A DNA stretch of 64,000 nucleotides. Source: Arminella tubonensis (GTDB lineage Bacteria; Pseudomonadota; Alphaproteobacteria; Rhizobiales; Rhizobiaceae). The notes under the pieces were generated by a model. That model made no database searches. It worked only from the letters and a program-made list of their open reading frames with translations, and was not told the DNA's origin. Position 1 is the first letter of the stretch; each line of letters opens with the position of its first letter. Shown here in pieces: positions 44,685 to 52,648 of the stretch. Where the stretch lies: positions 1 through 64,000 of the forward strand of contig NZ_PCDP01000036.1 of assembly GCF_003240585.1 (NCBI RefSeq). Direction: 5' to 3'. The position numbers and the translations under genes were made by a program.

Positions 44685-44979
44685 TGTCGCGGCCTCCTGA
44701 CTTGACCAGTGCGATCAGGCGCTCGCGGTCGAAGGTCTCTTCCAGCTCTGCCGCTGCCTTGTCGGCCTCGGCTTCCAGATCGTCGGAGACTGGTACAGGA
44801 TCGGCCTTGCGCCATTCCGCCAGGTAGTCGTCGGTTTCCGAAGCACCGGTGCGCATCGCACACATATCGATCGCCTCGGTGAAACGCAGCGAGAGCTCGC
44901 GCTTGGCGGTCTTGCGGCCCTGCTTGATAATGACCTGCGCCGGAATATCGCGCCAATAAACCACAATGCGATCTGCCAT
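44677..44979 (-). CDS. 'Virulence factor' (PF13769) family protein
   Basis: A 100-residue acidic protein with the family's opening RIVVYWRDIPAQVIIK and a RFTEAIDMCAMRTG segment. The family name comes from an old screen; the function is unknown. It is the first gene of the MetV-MetF operon (8-base overlap with the MetV-like gene), and that linkage suggests a role in one-carbon transfer. Confidence 0.87.
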   Translation of the reverse strand: MADRIVVYWRDIPAQVIIKQGRKTAKRELSLRFTEAIDMCAMRTGASETDDYLAEWRKADPVPVSDDLEAEADKAAAELEETFDRERLIALVKSGGRDNG

Positions 44980-45201
44980 GCGAAGTCTCTCCTCTTTAGC
45001 GCAGCATGCACGTGCCCGCCGCTGCGGACTGCGCTCGCCACGACGCTACACATGCCGAAATACGACGCGCATGTCGCGTCCGCGCCGATTTCGTCATTTC
45101 AGATGAGCAGCGGCCGAAAGCAATGGGTGCGGCAGATTTCGTTTGGCAGAAATGCGCCAAAAACTCTTCGGCTCTTGTTCGATTTGAAGGATGCAAGGAC
45201 G
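44980..45201. other. 222-base gap without a supported gene
   Basis: It lies upstream of the MetVF-type operon and at the end of the DUF4239 gene. A 70-codon plus-strand frame (45052-45264) crosses it but has no ribosome site or family. It must contain the promoter of the minus-strand operon. Confidence 0.3.
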
Positions 45202-45960
45202 CTAGTGCTGCAGCTCCGCCAATGCGCTTTTCAGCGGCGCCTCGGATATCTGGATCGGGCCTGAGAAAGGCACATCCATGTCGATGATCAGGTAGAGCGA
45301 CGTCGAGATCAGCAGTGACGCCATTATGAAGGTCGTCACCACCACGGCATTTTTGGGTGCCCTGTACCCGAAGCTTGCGAAGATGAGAACGAGCCAGGCG
45401 ACCAGCATCGCGATCAGCGGCACCGGGATGGTGCCATCAGTGTGTTCGATGATTGTCCAGCGCTGCTCGACGAGGTTCCGGAGCTGTTGTTTCGCCGACG
45501 CAAGTAGCGCCGTCTCATCATCATTCGATGGCGTCAGTGTCGAAAGGCTGTCGCCGACATCGTCGAGCATGCGCTCCGATGTTCGGTCACCCTCCACAAG
45601 CGGGTCATCTTTCGGTGAGACGGCGGTCGCAGCAGCCCTTTCCATGTATGCGATGAGTTTTTGGCGGGTGGGATCGGCATCGGCGCCATAGTCGCGCAAT
45701 GTGCGATCGAGGACGATGATGTCTGTCGCGAAGATATGCAGATCATGATCGATTGCCTCGAAAGTATTCTTGGCGGAATTGATCATCAGGCCCAGCACCA
45801 GAGATGTCATGACGACGAAAATATTGGCGACCAGCCTCACGACGCCATTGGTGGCTTCCTCGCGATGGGTCGGCGGCAGCCATTCATAAGTCATCAGGGT
45901 GCCGAGCGAGGCGGTAATCAGAATGACGAATACCCCCACGGCGAAGACTATTTCGTACAT
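45202..45960 (-). CDS. DUF4239 (bestrophin-like) membrane protein
   Basis: A 252-residue protein with two N-terminal helices (residues 3-20 and ~42-62), a soluble middle, and two C-terminal helices (~180-232). The pattern and NGVVRLVANIFVVMTSLVLGLMINSAKNTFE segment fit DUF4239. Possibly an ion channel-like protein; function unproven. It does not obviously belong to the methyl-transfer pathway. Confidence 0.85.
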   Translation of the reverse strand: MYEIVFAVGVFVILITASLGTLMTYEWLPPTHREEATNGVVRLVANIFVVMTSLVLGLMINSAKNTFEAIDHDLHIFATDIIVLDRTLRDYGADADPTRQKLIAYMERAAATAVSPKDDPLVEGDRTSERMLDDVGDSLSTLTPSNDDETALLASAKQQLRNLVEQRWTIIEHTDGTIPVPLIAMLVAWLVLIFASFGYRAPKNAVVVTTFIMASLLISTSLYLIIDMDVPFSGPIQISEAPLKSALAELQH

Positions 45961-46008
45961 GCCGTCTTCCCTGTTTTAAAGAAAAGGTCAGGGGAGCCTA
46001 TTTCGAAA

Positions 46009-46650
46009 TCAGATAGCAAGCAATTCGCGGGCTAAGTCGCCATAGCTGGTGAAGCGATATTCGTATTTCAGTCCAAGATAGTCAGCGGCATCTTTTGCTT
46101 TTTTCTGAAGGGCTTCGTCTTCTTCCTGCGACAAATAGATCAACTTCTCGTAATTGCCGAAATACATTTCCTTCAGCTCCGGATGCCGGTCGAGGCCAAG
46201 CGGCTGGATGACGAAAGCCTCGAACTGGCGAGCAAGAAAATCGGTCAAAAAGAATGCGGTAAAATCCTGATCGGCGCGCGCGGCAAATTCCTCGTTGCCG
46301 GCAAAGAACGAGTAACAGTGCGGCCCGGACAGACGCTCGATGCCCTCTCGCGCGCAGATCTTGTCGATATCTCCGCCGGTGCCGCAATCGGCATAGCCTA
46401 TGAAGATCTTTTCGAAGCCCTTTTCGCGAGCCTCCACTATCGCCAGTTCCAGTGCAGGCGCGATCTTTTGCGGGTATGAATGATAGATCGCGGGAAGACA
46501 GTGAAGATCGATGTGGTCGAGCCCGTTGATCCGGCTGATCGCCAATATCTCGCGCGCAATTGCGCCGCACGCAATTACATGAACTTTTTGCAATGTCGTG
46601 CGTTTATCGGTCGGAAGGTTCACTTCTGCCTTATTTTCAGCAAAACCCAT
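46009..46650 (-). CDS. DUF1638 protein of the corrinoid/methyltransferase cluster
   Basis: A 213-residue soluble protein. Core motifs are VHVIACGAIAREIL, IDLHCLPAIYHSYPQKIAPAL, IFIGYADCGTGGDIDKIC and GPHCYSFFAG; conserved Cys and His could bind a metal or corrinoid. Members of DUF1638 often sit beside MttB-type methyltransferase and corrinoid genes (family knowledge), but no activity is assigned. The ATG at 46650 avoids overlap with the entericidin gene; the frame is open to 46692. Confidence 0.85.
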   Translation of the reverse strand: MGFAENKAEVNLPTDKRTTLQKVHVIACGAIAREILAISRINGLDHIDLHCLPAIYHSYPQKIAPALELAIVEAREKGFEKIFIGYADCGTGGDIDKICAREGIERLSGPHCYSFFAGNEEFAARADQDFTAFFLTDFLARQFEAFVIQPLGLDRHPELKEMYFGNYEKLIYLSQEEDEALQKKAKDAADYLGLKYEYRFTSYGDLARELLAI

Positions 46651-46670
46651 ATCACGAAGGATCCCCGACC

Positions 46671-46829
46671 ATGTCAGCATCGACCATCGCAAAAGTAAGC
46701 GCCGCCTGCGTCGCTCTCATGCTACTCGCTTCCTGCGCCAACACAATCAAAGGCATGGGCAAGGATACGGCCAATACAGTGAACGCAACCCAATCTGCCG
46801 GCCATACCGTCAAGAAGGCAGCTCAATAG
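46671..46829 (+). CDS. Entericidin A/B family lipoprotein
   Basis: A 52-residue lipoprotein: signal peptide with LLASC lipobox (Cys at ~residue 20), then the entericidin tail IKGMGKDTANTVNATQSAGHTV. A small envelope protein of the toxin/antidote-like entericidin family. A strong terminator follows. It is divergent from DUF1638, and the starts overlap if the longer DUF1638 start is used. Confidence 0.85.
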   Translation: MSASTIAKVSAACVALMLLASCANTIKGMGKDTANTVNATQSAGHTVKKAAQ

Positions 46830-46840
46830 CCAATTTATGA

Positions 46841-46876
46841 AATCGGCTGCGACTTTTAAAGGTCGCAGCCGATTTG
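46841..46876. terminator. Bidirectional terminator
   Basis: AAATCGGCTGCGAC at 46841-46854 pairs perfectly with GTCGCAGCCGATTT at 46863-46876, with flanking T/A runs on both sides. It separates the entericidin and the convergent corrinoid-protein gene. Confidence 0.92.
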
Positions 46877-46890
46877 TTTTCGAGGCGAGA

Positions 46891-47592
46891 TCAGGCGCCG
46901 GCAGCGAGGCTGTTGTGTTTGCGCTTCATGAAGTCCTTCGCGGTTTCGACCGCAACGGCGGCGTCGCGGCAGTAGGCATCTGCGCCGACAGCCTTGCCGA
47001 ATTCCTCGTTTAGCGGAGCGCCGCCGACGAGAACGACGTAATCGTCGCGCATGCCCTTTTCCTTCAGCGTATCGATGACGACCTTCATGTATGGCATCGT
47101 CGTGGTGAGAAGCGCCGACATCCCGAGAATGTCAGGCTTTTCGCGCTCGATAGCGTCGAGATAGTTCTCGACCGGATTGTTGATGCCGAGATCGATGACG
47201 TCGAAGCCGGCGCCCTCCATCATCATGCCGACGAGGTTCTTGCCGATATCGTGGATGTCGCCCTTTACCGTTCCGATGACCATCTTGCCCTGCTTGGGAG
47301 CCCCGGTTGCCGCCAGAAGCGGACGCAGGATATGCATCCCGGCCTTCATGGCGTTGGCGGAGAGCAGGACTTCCGGAACAAACAGGATGCCGTCGCGAAA
47401 GTCGATGCCGACAATGCGCATGCCTTCGACCAGCGCCTGGGTCAGGACATCGTAAGGCACCCAACCGCGTTCGATCAGGATGTTGGTGCCTTCCTCGACC
47501 TCTTCCTTCATGCCGTCGTAAAGATCGTCGTGCATCTGCTGCACGAGTTCTTCGTCAGAAAGTTCCGAGAGAATGATGTCGTCGTCAGCCAT
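46891..47592 (-). CDS. Corrinoid protein (MtgC/MtbC-like)
   Basis: A 233-residue B12-binding methyl carrier. An N-terminal helical cap (~1-85, SDEELVQQMHDDLYDG) precedes a Rossmann cobalamin domain with the lower-ligand motif GDIHDIGKNLV (DxHxxG). Such proteins receive a methyl group from an MttB-type enzyme and pass it to a second methyltransferase. The start at 47592 has a ggagatc site. It is divergent from the MttB-type gene, across a shared 284-base control region. Confidence 0.93.
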   Translation of the reverse strand: MADDDIILSELSDEELVQQMHDDLYDGMKEEVEEGTNILIERGWVPYDVLTQALVEGMRIVGIDFRDGILFVPEVLLSANAMKAGMHILRPLLAATGAPKQGKMVIGTVKGDIHDIGKNLVGMMMEGAGFDVIDLGINNPVENYLDAIEREKPDILGMSALLTTTMPYMKVVIDTLKEKGMRDDYVVLVGGAPLNEEFGKAVGADAYCRDAAVAVETAKDFMKRKHNSLAAGA

Positions 47593-47876
47593 GATCTCCA
47601 TCCCATTTTGGTGCGCCGCATCAGCGCCTTGCAGACATTCGTGCGTCGGCCGCTTTGTGAAACACTGCCTGATTAAGAGTTAAACCTCAACCATGACAAA
47701 ACTCTTTTCGAATGCGACGCCATCCGGGTAAATAACGACGATTGTGTCCAGCCCGATTTTAGCCTTGGCGATGTCTGTCCTATGCTAATGGCTGGCGCAT
47801 TGAGGAATGTTCGTGCGATGAATTAGGATAGCATGCATGCGATGATGGACGCATACATGTGCAGGGAGGAAGCATC
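47593..47876. promoter_or_regulatory. Divergent control region of the corrinoid protein and methyltransferase genes
   Basis: TGCGATGA occurs twice at 47814-47821 and 47838-47845, 24 bases apart, just upstream of the methyltransferase gene. Spacing near two helical turns suits a dimeric or AraC-type activator; the GlxA-like protein at 36882 is a candidate. No gene is present. Confidence 0.35.
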
Positions 47877-49457
47877 ATGGACGATACGATCGACGAATCG
47901 GCTGCCGCGGTTGAAGCGCCAGGACGGCGTTCGCGCAGCGAGGGCCGAGGTGCCGCAGGCCGCCGCGCGTCGCGAAGCGGCGGCGGGCCGGCTACGTCTC
48001 TGCCCTATATCACCCGCAAGATCGCCGTCTACGAGGTCCTCGACGAAGAGGGTCTCCAGATCATTGAGCGCAATGCCGATACTATCCTCGAGGAAATCGG
48101 CATCGAATTTCGCGACGACGCGGAAGCTCTGGCTCTCTGGAAAGAAGCCGGTGCCGAAATCAAAGGCGAGCGCGTTTACTTTCCGAAGGGGCTTTGCCGT
48201 GAGTTGCTGAAGACGGCGCCCCGGGAATTCACCTGGCATTCGCGCAACCCGGAGCGCAACGTCCAGATTGGCGGTAAGGCGACAGTGTTTGCGCCGGTCT
48301 ATGGCCCTCCCTTCGTGCGCGATCTGGAAGGCGTTCGCCGCTATGCCACGATCGAGGATTTCCGCAATTTCGTGAAGCTCGCCTATATGGCGCCGTCGAT
48401 CCATTCGTCGGGAGGCACCGTTTGCGAACCGGTCGATATCCCGGTGAACAAGCGCCACCTCGACATGATCTACAGTCACATCAAATATTCCGACAAGCCA
48501 TTCATGGGGTCGGTGACGGCGCCGGAACGGGCTGAAGACACTGTCGCGATGGCCAAGCTGGTGTTCGGCGACGACTTCGTCGAGAACAACTGCGTCACAC
48601 TCAACCTGATCAATGCCAATTCGCCGATGGTGTTCGACGAGACGATGTTGGGCGCGCTGAAGGTCTATGCGCGCCACAACCAGGCGTCGGTCGTTTCGCC
48701 GTTCATCCTGTCGGGTGCGATGAGCCCGGTGACGGTCGCCGGAACGCTGTCGCAGATCCTAGCTGAGGTGCTGGCCGGCGCGTCGTTCACGCAGCTTATC
48801 CGCAAAGGCTCACCGGTGCTGTTCGGCACGTTCGCCGCGTCGATCTCGATGCAGTCGGGCGCCCCGACATTCGGTACGCCGGAGCCGGCGCTGGTGTCGT
48901 ATGGCGCGGCTCAGCTTGCCCGCCGTCTCGGCATTCCGTTCCGTACCGGCGGTTCGCTTTGCGCTTCCAAGGTTCCGGACGCACAGGCAGCGCATGAATC
49001 GTCCAATACGCTCAATATGACGCTGCTGGCCGGCACCAATTTTGTGCTGCATGCTGCCGGGTGGCTGGAAGGCGGTCTCGTCAGTTCGTACGAGAAGTTC
49101 ATGATCGACCAGGATCAGCTTGGCATGATGCAGAAGATGGCTGCGGGCATCGACCTCAGTGAAAACGGCCAGGCGCTTGATGCCATCCGGGAAGTCGGAC
49201 CCGGCAGCCACTATCTTGGCTGCGCCCACACGCTCGCGAACTTCCAAAGCGCATTCTATAGCTCGGCGCTTGCGGACAACAATTCCTACGAACAATGGGA
49301 AGTCGAGGGCGAAAAGCGCATCGAACAGCGCGCCAACGCGCTTTGCCGCTCGTGGCTCGATCAGTATGAGGCGCCGTCGCTCGATCCCGCCATCGACACA
49401 GCGCTGCTTGATTACATCCAGAAGCGCAAGGATTCGATGCCTGACGCTTTCACCTGA
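47877..49457 (+). CDS. MttB-superfamily corrinoid methyltransferase, non-pyrrolysine (glycine betaine type)
   Basis: A 526-residue member of the trimethylamine methyltransferase (COG5598) superfamily. The N-terminal ~45 residues are a low-complexity Arg/Gly/Ala leader; the TIM-barrel core follows (VYEVLDEEGLQIIERNADTILEEIGIEF, GTPEPALVSYGAAQLARRLG). No in-frame UAG is present, so it is not a pyrrolysine enzyme. The characterised non-Pyl member MtgB demethylates glycine betaine; other relatives use other quaternary amines. The flanking corrinoid, RACo, Bmt and betaine transporter genes favour glycine betaine. ATG with an aggaggaag site. Confidence 0.92.
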   Translation: MDDTIDESAAAVEAPGRRSRSEGRGAAGRRASRSGGGPATSLPYITRKIAVYEVLDEEGLQIIERNADTILEEIGIEFRDDAEALALWKEAGAEIKGERVYFPKGLCRELLKTAPREFTWHSRNPERNVQIGGKATVFAPVYGPPFVRDLEGVRRYATIEDFRNFVKLAYMAPSIHSSGGTVCEPVDIPVNKRHLDMIYSHIKYSDKPFMGSVTAPERAEDTVAMAKLVFGDDFVENNCVTLNLINANSPMVFDETMLGALKVYARHNQASVVSPFILSGAMSPVTVAGTLSQILAEVLAGASFTQLIRKGSPVLFGTFAASISMQSGAPTFGTPEPALVSYGAAQLARRLGIPFRTGGSLCASKVPDAQAAHESSNTLNMTLLAGTNFVLHAAGWLEGGLVSSYEKFMIDQDQLGMMQKMAAGIDLSENGQALDAIREVGPGSHYLGCAHTLANFQSAFYSSALADNNSYEQWEVEGEKRIEQRANALCRSWLDQYEAPSLDPAIDTALLDYIQKRKDSMPDAFT

Positions 49458-49558
49458 AGAGAGCCCGATGCCGCCAGGGAGCAAGGCGGGGCTATTCGCG
49501 TCGCCGATCTTATCCAGAAAGAGGTCTGGCGGCCGCACTACCAGTATAAAGGGCCGCG

Positions 49559-50254
49559 TTGAGCGCCGCGGCCAATATAGTCTCGAACATCCGTGCGGCA
49601 CTCGAGCCGCACGGAATTTTCATGCGCGGGACGGTCGGGTTCGCTGATGGCGAGACTGCACCGGCCTTGGCGTCAGGCGCACGGGCGGAAAGCATCGTGC
49701 TTCTCGGCAATATCGGTGGATCGATCTGGGAGCCGTTTTCGCAATGGCATGCGGTGCCAGGCAATTCCAAGCGCCACGATCCGCTCGACGACTGGTCGAA
49801 AGCGATCATCCGGCCATTGGCTGAAACGCTCGGCGCAACCGCCTATTTTCCGTCGGATACGCCCTGGCAGCCGTTTCAGCGGTGGGCCATGAAAGCCGAG
49901 GAGCTGAAGCCGTCACCGCTCGGCATCCTGATCCATCCCGAATACGGCTTGTGGCACGGCTATCGCGGCGCGCTGGGATTTGCCTTCCGGCTCGAGCGGC
50001 AACCGGCGCCGACAAGCACATCGCATCCTTGCGACGCTTGCCGCGACAAGCCCTGCCTGACGCGCTGTCCGGTCGGCGCCGTCACGCCCGCCGTGTTCGA
50101 TCTTGAAACATGCCGCTCGCATCTGAGAACGGCGATAGGTCAGGCGGGCTGCATGAGCGGTGGCTGTCTTGCGCGGAATGCCTGTCCGGTCGGCGCAGCC
50201 CATCGCTATTCGGGTGAACAGCTTGCCTTCCACATGGCGGCGCTCAATCTCTAA
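49559..50254 (+). CDS. Ferredoxin-type Fe-S protein (QueG-like), putative electron donor for corrinoid activation
   Basis: A 231-residue protein. The last ~75 residues carry two 4Fe-4S clusters: CDACRDKPCLTRCPVGAV, and later Cys in CMSGGC and NACPVG. The N-terminal part resembles the QueG-type region (GRPLAETLGATAYFPSD-like, PLGILIHPEYGLWHGYRGALGF). It starts with TTG, overlapping a TGA (TTGA). It follows the methyltransferase and may supply electrons to reduce the corrinoid, as the Fe-S domain of RamA does in methanogens. Confidence 0.85.
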   Translation: MSAAANIVSNIRAALEPHGIFMRGTVGFADGETAPALASGARAESIVLLGNIGGSIWEPFSQWHAVPGNSKRHDPLDDWSKAIIRPLAETLGATAYFPSDTPWQPFQRWAMKAEELKPSPLGILIHPEYGLWHGYRGALGFAFRLERQPAPTSTSHPCDACRDKPCLTRCPVGAVTPAVFDLETCRSHLRTAIGQAGCMSGGCLARNACPVGAAHRYSGEQLAFHMAALNL

Positions 50255-50326
50255 AATGCCAATTTCTGTTGTTCTGCCGCAATTCGCGTGCGATCTCACG
50301 AGGTGAATGGTGAATGGAGTTCCACC

Positions 50327-51067
50327 TTGATTCGATTGATTGCGGCAATGGCGATGCTTCTCTGGGCAAGCGCCTGTCTTGCGGAGGAGGCATGCCGCCA
50401 GGTACATCATCTTGGCGACGGGTATACCGTCTGTACGTTCGATCCGGCCAAGGATGACATCCGGCTTTACCAGAATGATCGAAGCGGGAAGCCGTATGGC
50501 TCTTTTCGTGCGCTCAGAAACGATCTGTGGGAGGATCGGACCTATCTCCGGTTTGCCATGAACGGCGGGATGTACGAGGAAGACCAGACACCTGTGGGGC
50601 TCTTCATTCAAGCGGGGCGTAAACTGAAGTCGCTCGACACCGGGAGCGGCTGGGGCAATTTCCGGTTATTGCCCAACGGGGTTTTCTATATCGAGCAGGG
50701 CCGGGTCGGGGTCATGGAGACCAAGGCTTTTGCGGCGTCGGACAAGAAACCGATTTATGCGACGCAATCCGGCCCGATGCTGGTGATCGACGGCGCTCTG
50801 CATCCGGCTTTTCTGATCGACAGCACCAGCTTGAAGGGCCGCAACGGCGTCGGGGTATCGGCGGACGGCAAGGCGGTGTTTGCGGTGTCCGACGGGCCTG
50901 TCAGGTTCCATGATTTCGCGACGCTGTTTCGCGATGCGCTCGGCTGCCGCAATGCCCTGTTTCTAGACGGCAGCATCTCCAGCCTCTACGTGCCGGAATG
51001 GCAACGCCGGGACAGCCTGTTTCCGCTTGGACCAATCATCGCCGTCACGGAAATGCTTCCCGGCTGA
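50327..51067 (+). CDS. Phosphodiester glycosidase family (DUF2233, NAGPA-like) protein
   Basis: A 246-residue exported protein with a signal peptide (residues 1-19, cleaved after LAEEA-like). The NAGPA/DUF2233 pattern is clear: RFAMNGGMYEEDQTPVGL, QSGPMLVIDG, and LFLDGSISSLY. Relatives hydrolyse phosphodiester-linked sugars or act on envelope polysaccharides. I chose the TTG at 50327, which has a tggagttcc site. Its link to the one-carbon cluster is not evident. Confidence 0.85.
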   Translation: MIRLIAAMAMLLWASACLAEEACRQVHHLGDGYTVCTFDPAKDDIRLYQNDRSGKPYGSFRALRNDLWEDRTYLRFAMNGGMYEEDQTPVGLFIQAGRKLKSLDTGSGWGNFRLLPNGVFYIEQGRVGVMETKAFAASDKKPIYATQSGPMLVIDGALHPAFLIDSTSLKGRNGVGVSADGKAVFAVSDGPVRFHDFATLFRDALGCRNALFLDGSISSLYVPEWQRRDSLFPLGPIIAVTEMLPG

Positions 51068-51076
51068 GCGGTGCCG

Positions 51077-51427
51077 TCAGATTTTCGGATAGGCCCGATC
51101 GAGGCCGCCGGAGCGCGTAAGCCCGGTTTTCAAGGCCGCATAAGCCGGATGCTGGCTCGCTTTCGCCGCTTCCATCAGCCGGATTTGCAGGCGGGTCGGC
51201 GCCGAATTTCCAAGCCACTCGCCGATCTTTTCCAGTTTCAGAGCGTTGAGGAAGCTGGCCTTGGCCGATCGATCGAGATGCCGGTGCAGTCCGTCGATCA
51301 GACTTTCGTCCTGCAGCGCATTTTCCATCAGAAGTTTGATGAAGGCTTTGTCGCCCTCTGCAAAGGCGGCGAACTTATCCGCGACCGCATCCTGGTTGGG
51401 GAAAGTCGTTGCTGCGTTCATGGTCAT
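51077..51427 (-). CDS. Hypothetical protein, 116 residues
   Basis: A soluble, helical, Ala/Lys/Leu-rich protein without a recognised domain. It runs convergently to the NAGPA-like gene, with only 9 bases between them. Two in-frame ATGs (51427 and 51421) are possible starts. Composition and codon use look native. Function unknown. Confidence 0.65.
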   Translation of the reverse strand: MTMNAATTFPNQDAVADKFAAFAEGDKAFIKLLMENALQDESLIDGLHRHLDRSAKASFLNALKLEKIGEWLGNSAPTRLQIRLMEAAKASQHPAYAALKTGLTRSGGLDRAYPKI

Positions 51428-51611
51428 AGGCTCGCTTATCGAATGGCATCTTTAGTGTCTTTTCGTAGTGGTCGTCGCTTTCCCGAGGCTTGCTCAACCC
51501 GGAAGTTCAGATTGCCATGCGCAAGGCTGGAACCAGCCTAGATTGCCAATATCGTGTAATCGGGCGGCGTCATGCGTTCGAACCCGGCAGGCGCGATCAC
51601 GAGGAATAGAA

Positions 51612-52541
51612 ATGTACGCTGAGGCACAGACCACATTCGATGCCATTTCGGGCAGCCGCAGCGCGCTCAGTGCCTTTCCCGGAGGATGGGACTACCATCG
51701 GAACCGCCATTGCATCTGGGTGGTGTCGCCGATCGGTTATGTTCACAGCCGTGCATTCGAAGAGGTTGCGCTCGGGCTTCACTATGCCTTCGACGAACTT
51801 GGTGGGCGGGCACCGCTGATATCAGAGCCTTCCAACTGGAATGGCAGGATTCCCATCGTTTTCGGTGCCAACCTGCTGCCTGCGGAAGCTGCCGGCTGGC
51901 TTCCAAAGGGCACGATCCTCGTCAACCTCGAGCAGGTCTCGAAGGAGAGCAGCTGGATCAGCGGTGCCTATGTCGGGCTGCTCCGGCAATTTCCGGTTCT
52001 GGACTATAGTGCTCGCAACAGGGACGAACTTTACCGGCTCGGGATAACCCATGCCGGGCTGCTGCGCGTTGGCTACAACAGCGGGCTCACCCGGATCGCG
52101 CATGCGCCTGTCAAGGATATCGACGTGCTGTTTTACGGCTCGCTGAACGAGCGGCGGCGGGATTTGCTGCGGGCCTTGCAAAATGCCGGCTTGAACGTCG
52201 CCAACCTGTTCGGAGTCTATGGCGCGGAGCGGGATGCGATCATCGCGCGCTCCAAGATCGTCATCAATATTCACCACTTCGATGCCCAGGTGTTCGAGAT
52301 CGTGCGCGTCTCGTATCTGCTCGCCAATCGCGTCTGCGTCCTGACCGAGGGATATGCCGACGATCCAGACATGGCTCCCTATGTCGAGGGGCTCGCCTTT
52401 GCTCCCTATGGCGACCTCGTCGAGCGCTGCCTGTCGCTTATCGAAAATCAGGGCGAGCGCGATCTATTGGCGGAGCGAGGCTTTGAGATCATGAGCGGAA
52501 TTTCTCAGAGCGCGATCCTGCGAGAGGCAATCGGGCGATAA
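51612..52541 (+). CDS. Glycosyltransferase-like protein
   Basis: A 309-residue protein. The C-terminal half (DIDVLFYGSLNERRRDLLRAL, then SKIVINIHHFDAQVFEIVRVSYLLANRV) resembles GT4/CgeB-like glycosyltransferases that lack some N-terminal features. It is convergent to the methyltransferase/glycosyltransferase gene, separated by a perfect terminator. A role in surface polysaccharide or protein glycosylation is likely. ATG with gaggaatag. Confidence 0.75.
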   Translation: MYAEAQTTFDAISGSRSALSAFPGGWDYHRNRHCIWVVSPIGYVHSRAFEEVALGLHYAFDELGGRAPLISEPSNWNGRIPIVFGANLLPAEAAGWLPKGTILVNLEQVSKESSWISGAYVGLLRQFPVLDYSARNRDELYRLGITHAGLLRVGYNSGLTRIAHAPVKDIDVLFYGSLNERRRDLLRALQNAGLNVANLFGVYGAERDAIIARSKIVINIHHFDAQVFEIVRVSYLLANRVCVLTEGYADDPDMAPYVEGLAFAPYGDLVERCLSLIENQGERDLLAERGFEIMSGISQSAILREAIGR

Positions 52542-52573
52542 TCGTCGCGAAATCTATCCTGAGCAGAATTATC

Positions 52574-52597
52574 CCGGAGCAAGTCGTCTTGCTCCGG
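52574..52597. terminator. Perfect 10-bp stem terminator
   Basis: CCGGAGCAAG at 52574-52583 and CTTGCTCCGG at 52588-52597 form a perfect stem with a 4-base loop, between the ends of two convergent genes. Confidence 0.85.
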
Positions 52598-52648
52598 CTA
52601 TCCGATTTTAGAATCTTATCTGAAAGCCACTTCGAGCTACGACAGCCC

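Noticed and set aside
45052..45264. 70-codon plus-strand frame
   Set aside because: No family, no ribosome site, overlaps the DUF4239 gene in antisense.
47877..49457. Pyrrolysine-dependent trimethylamine methyltransferase
   Set aside because: The full-length frame has no in-frame UAG and there are no pyl genes in view.
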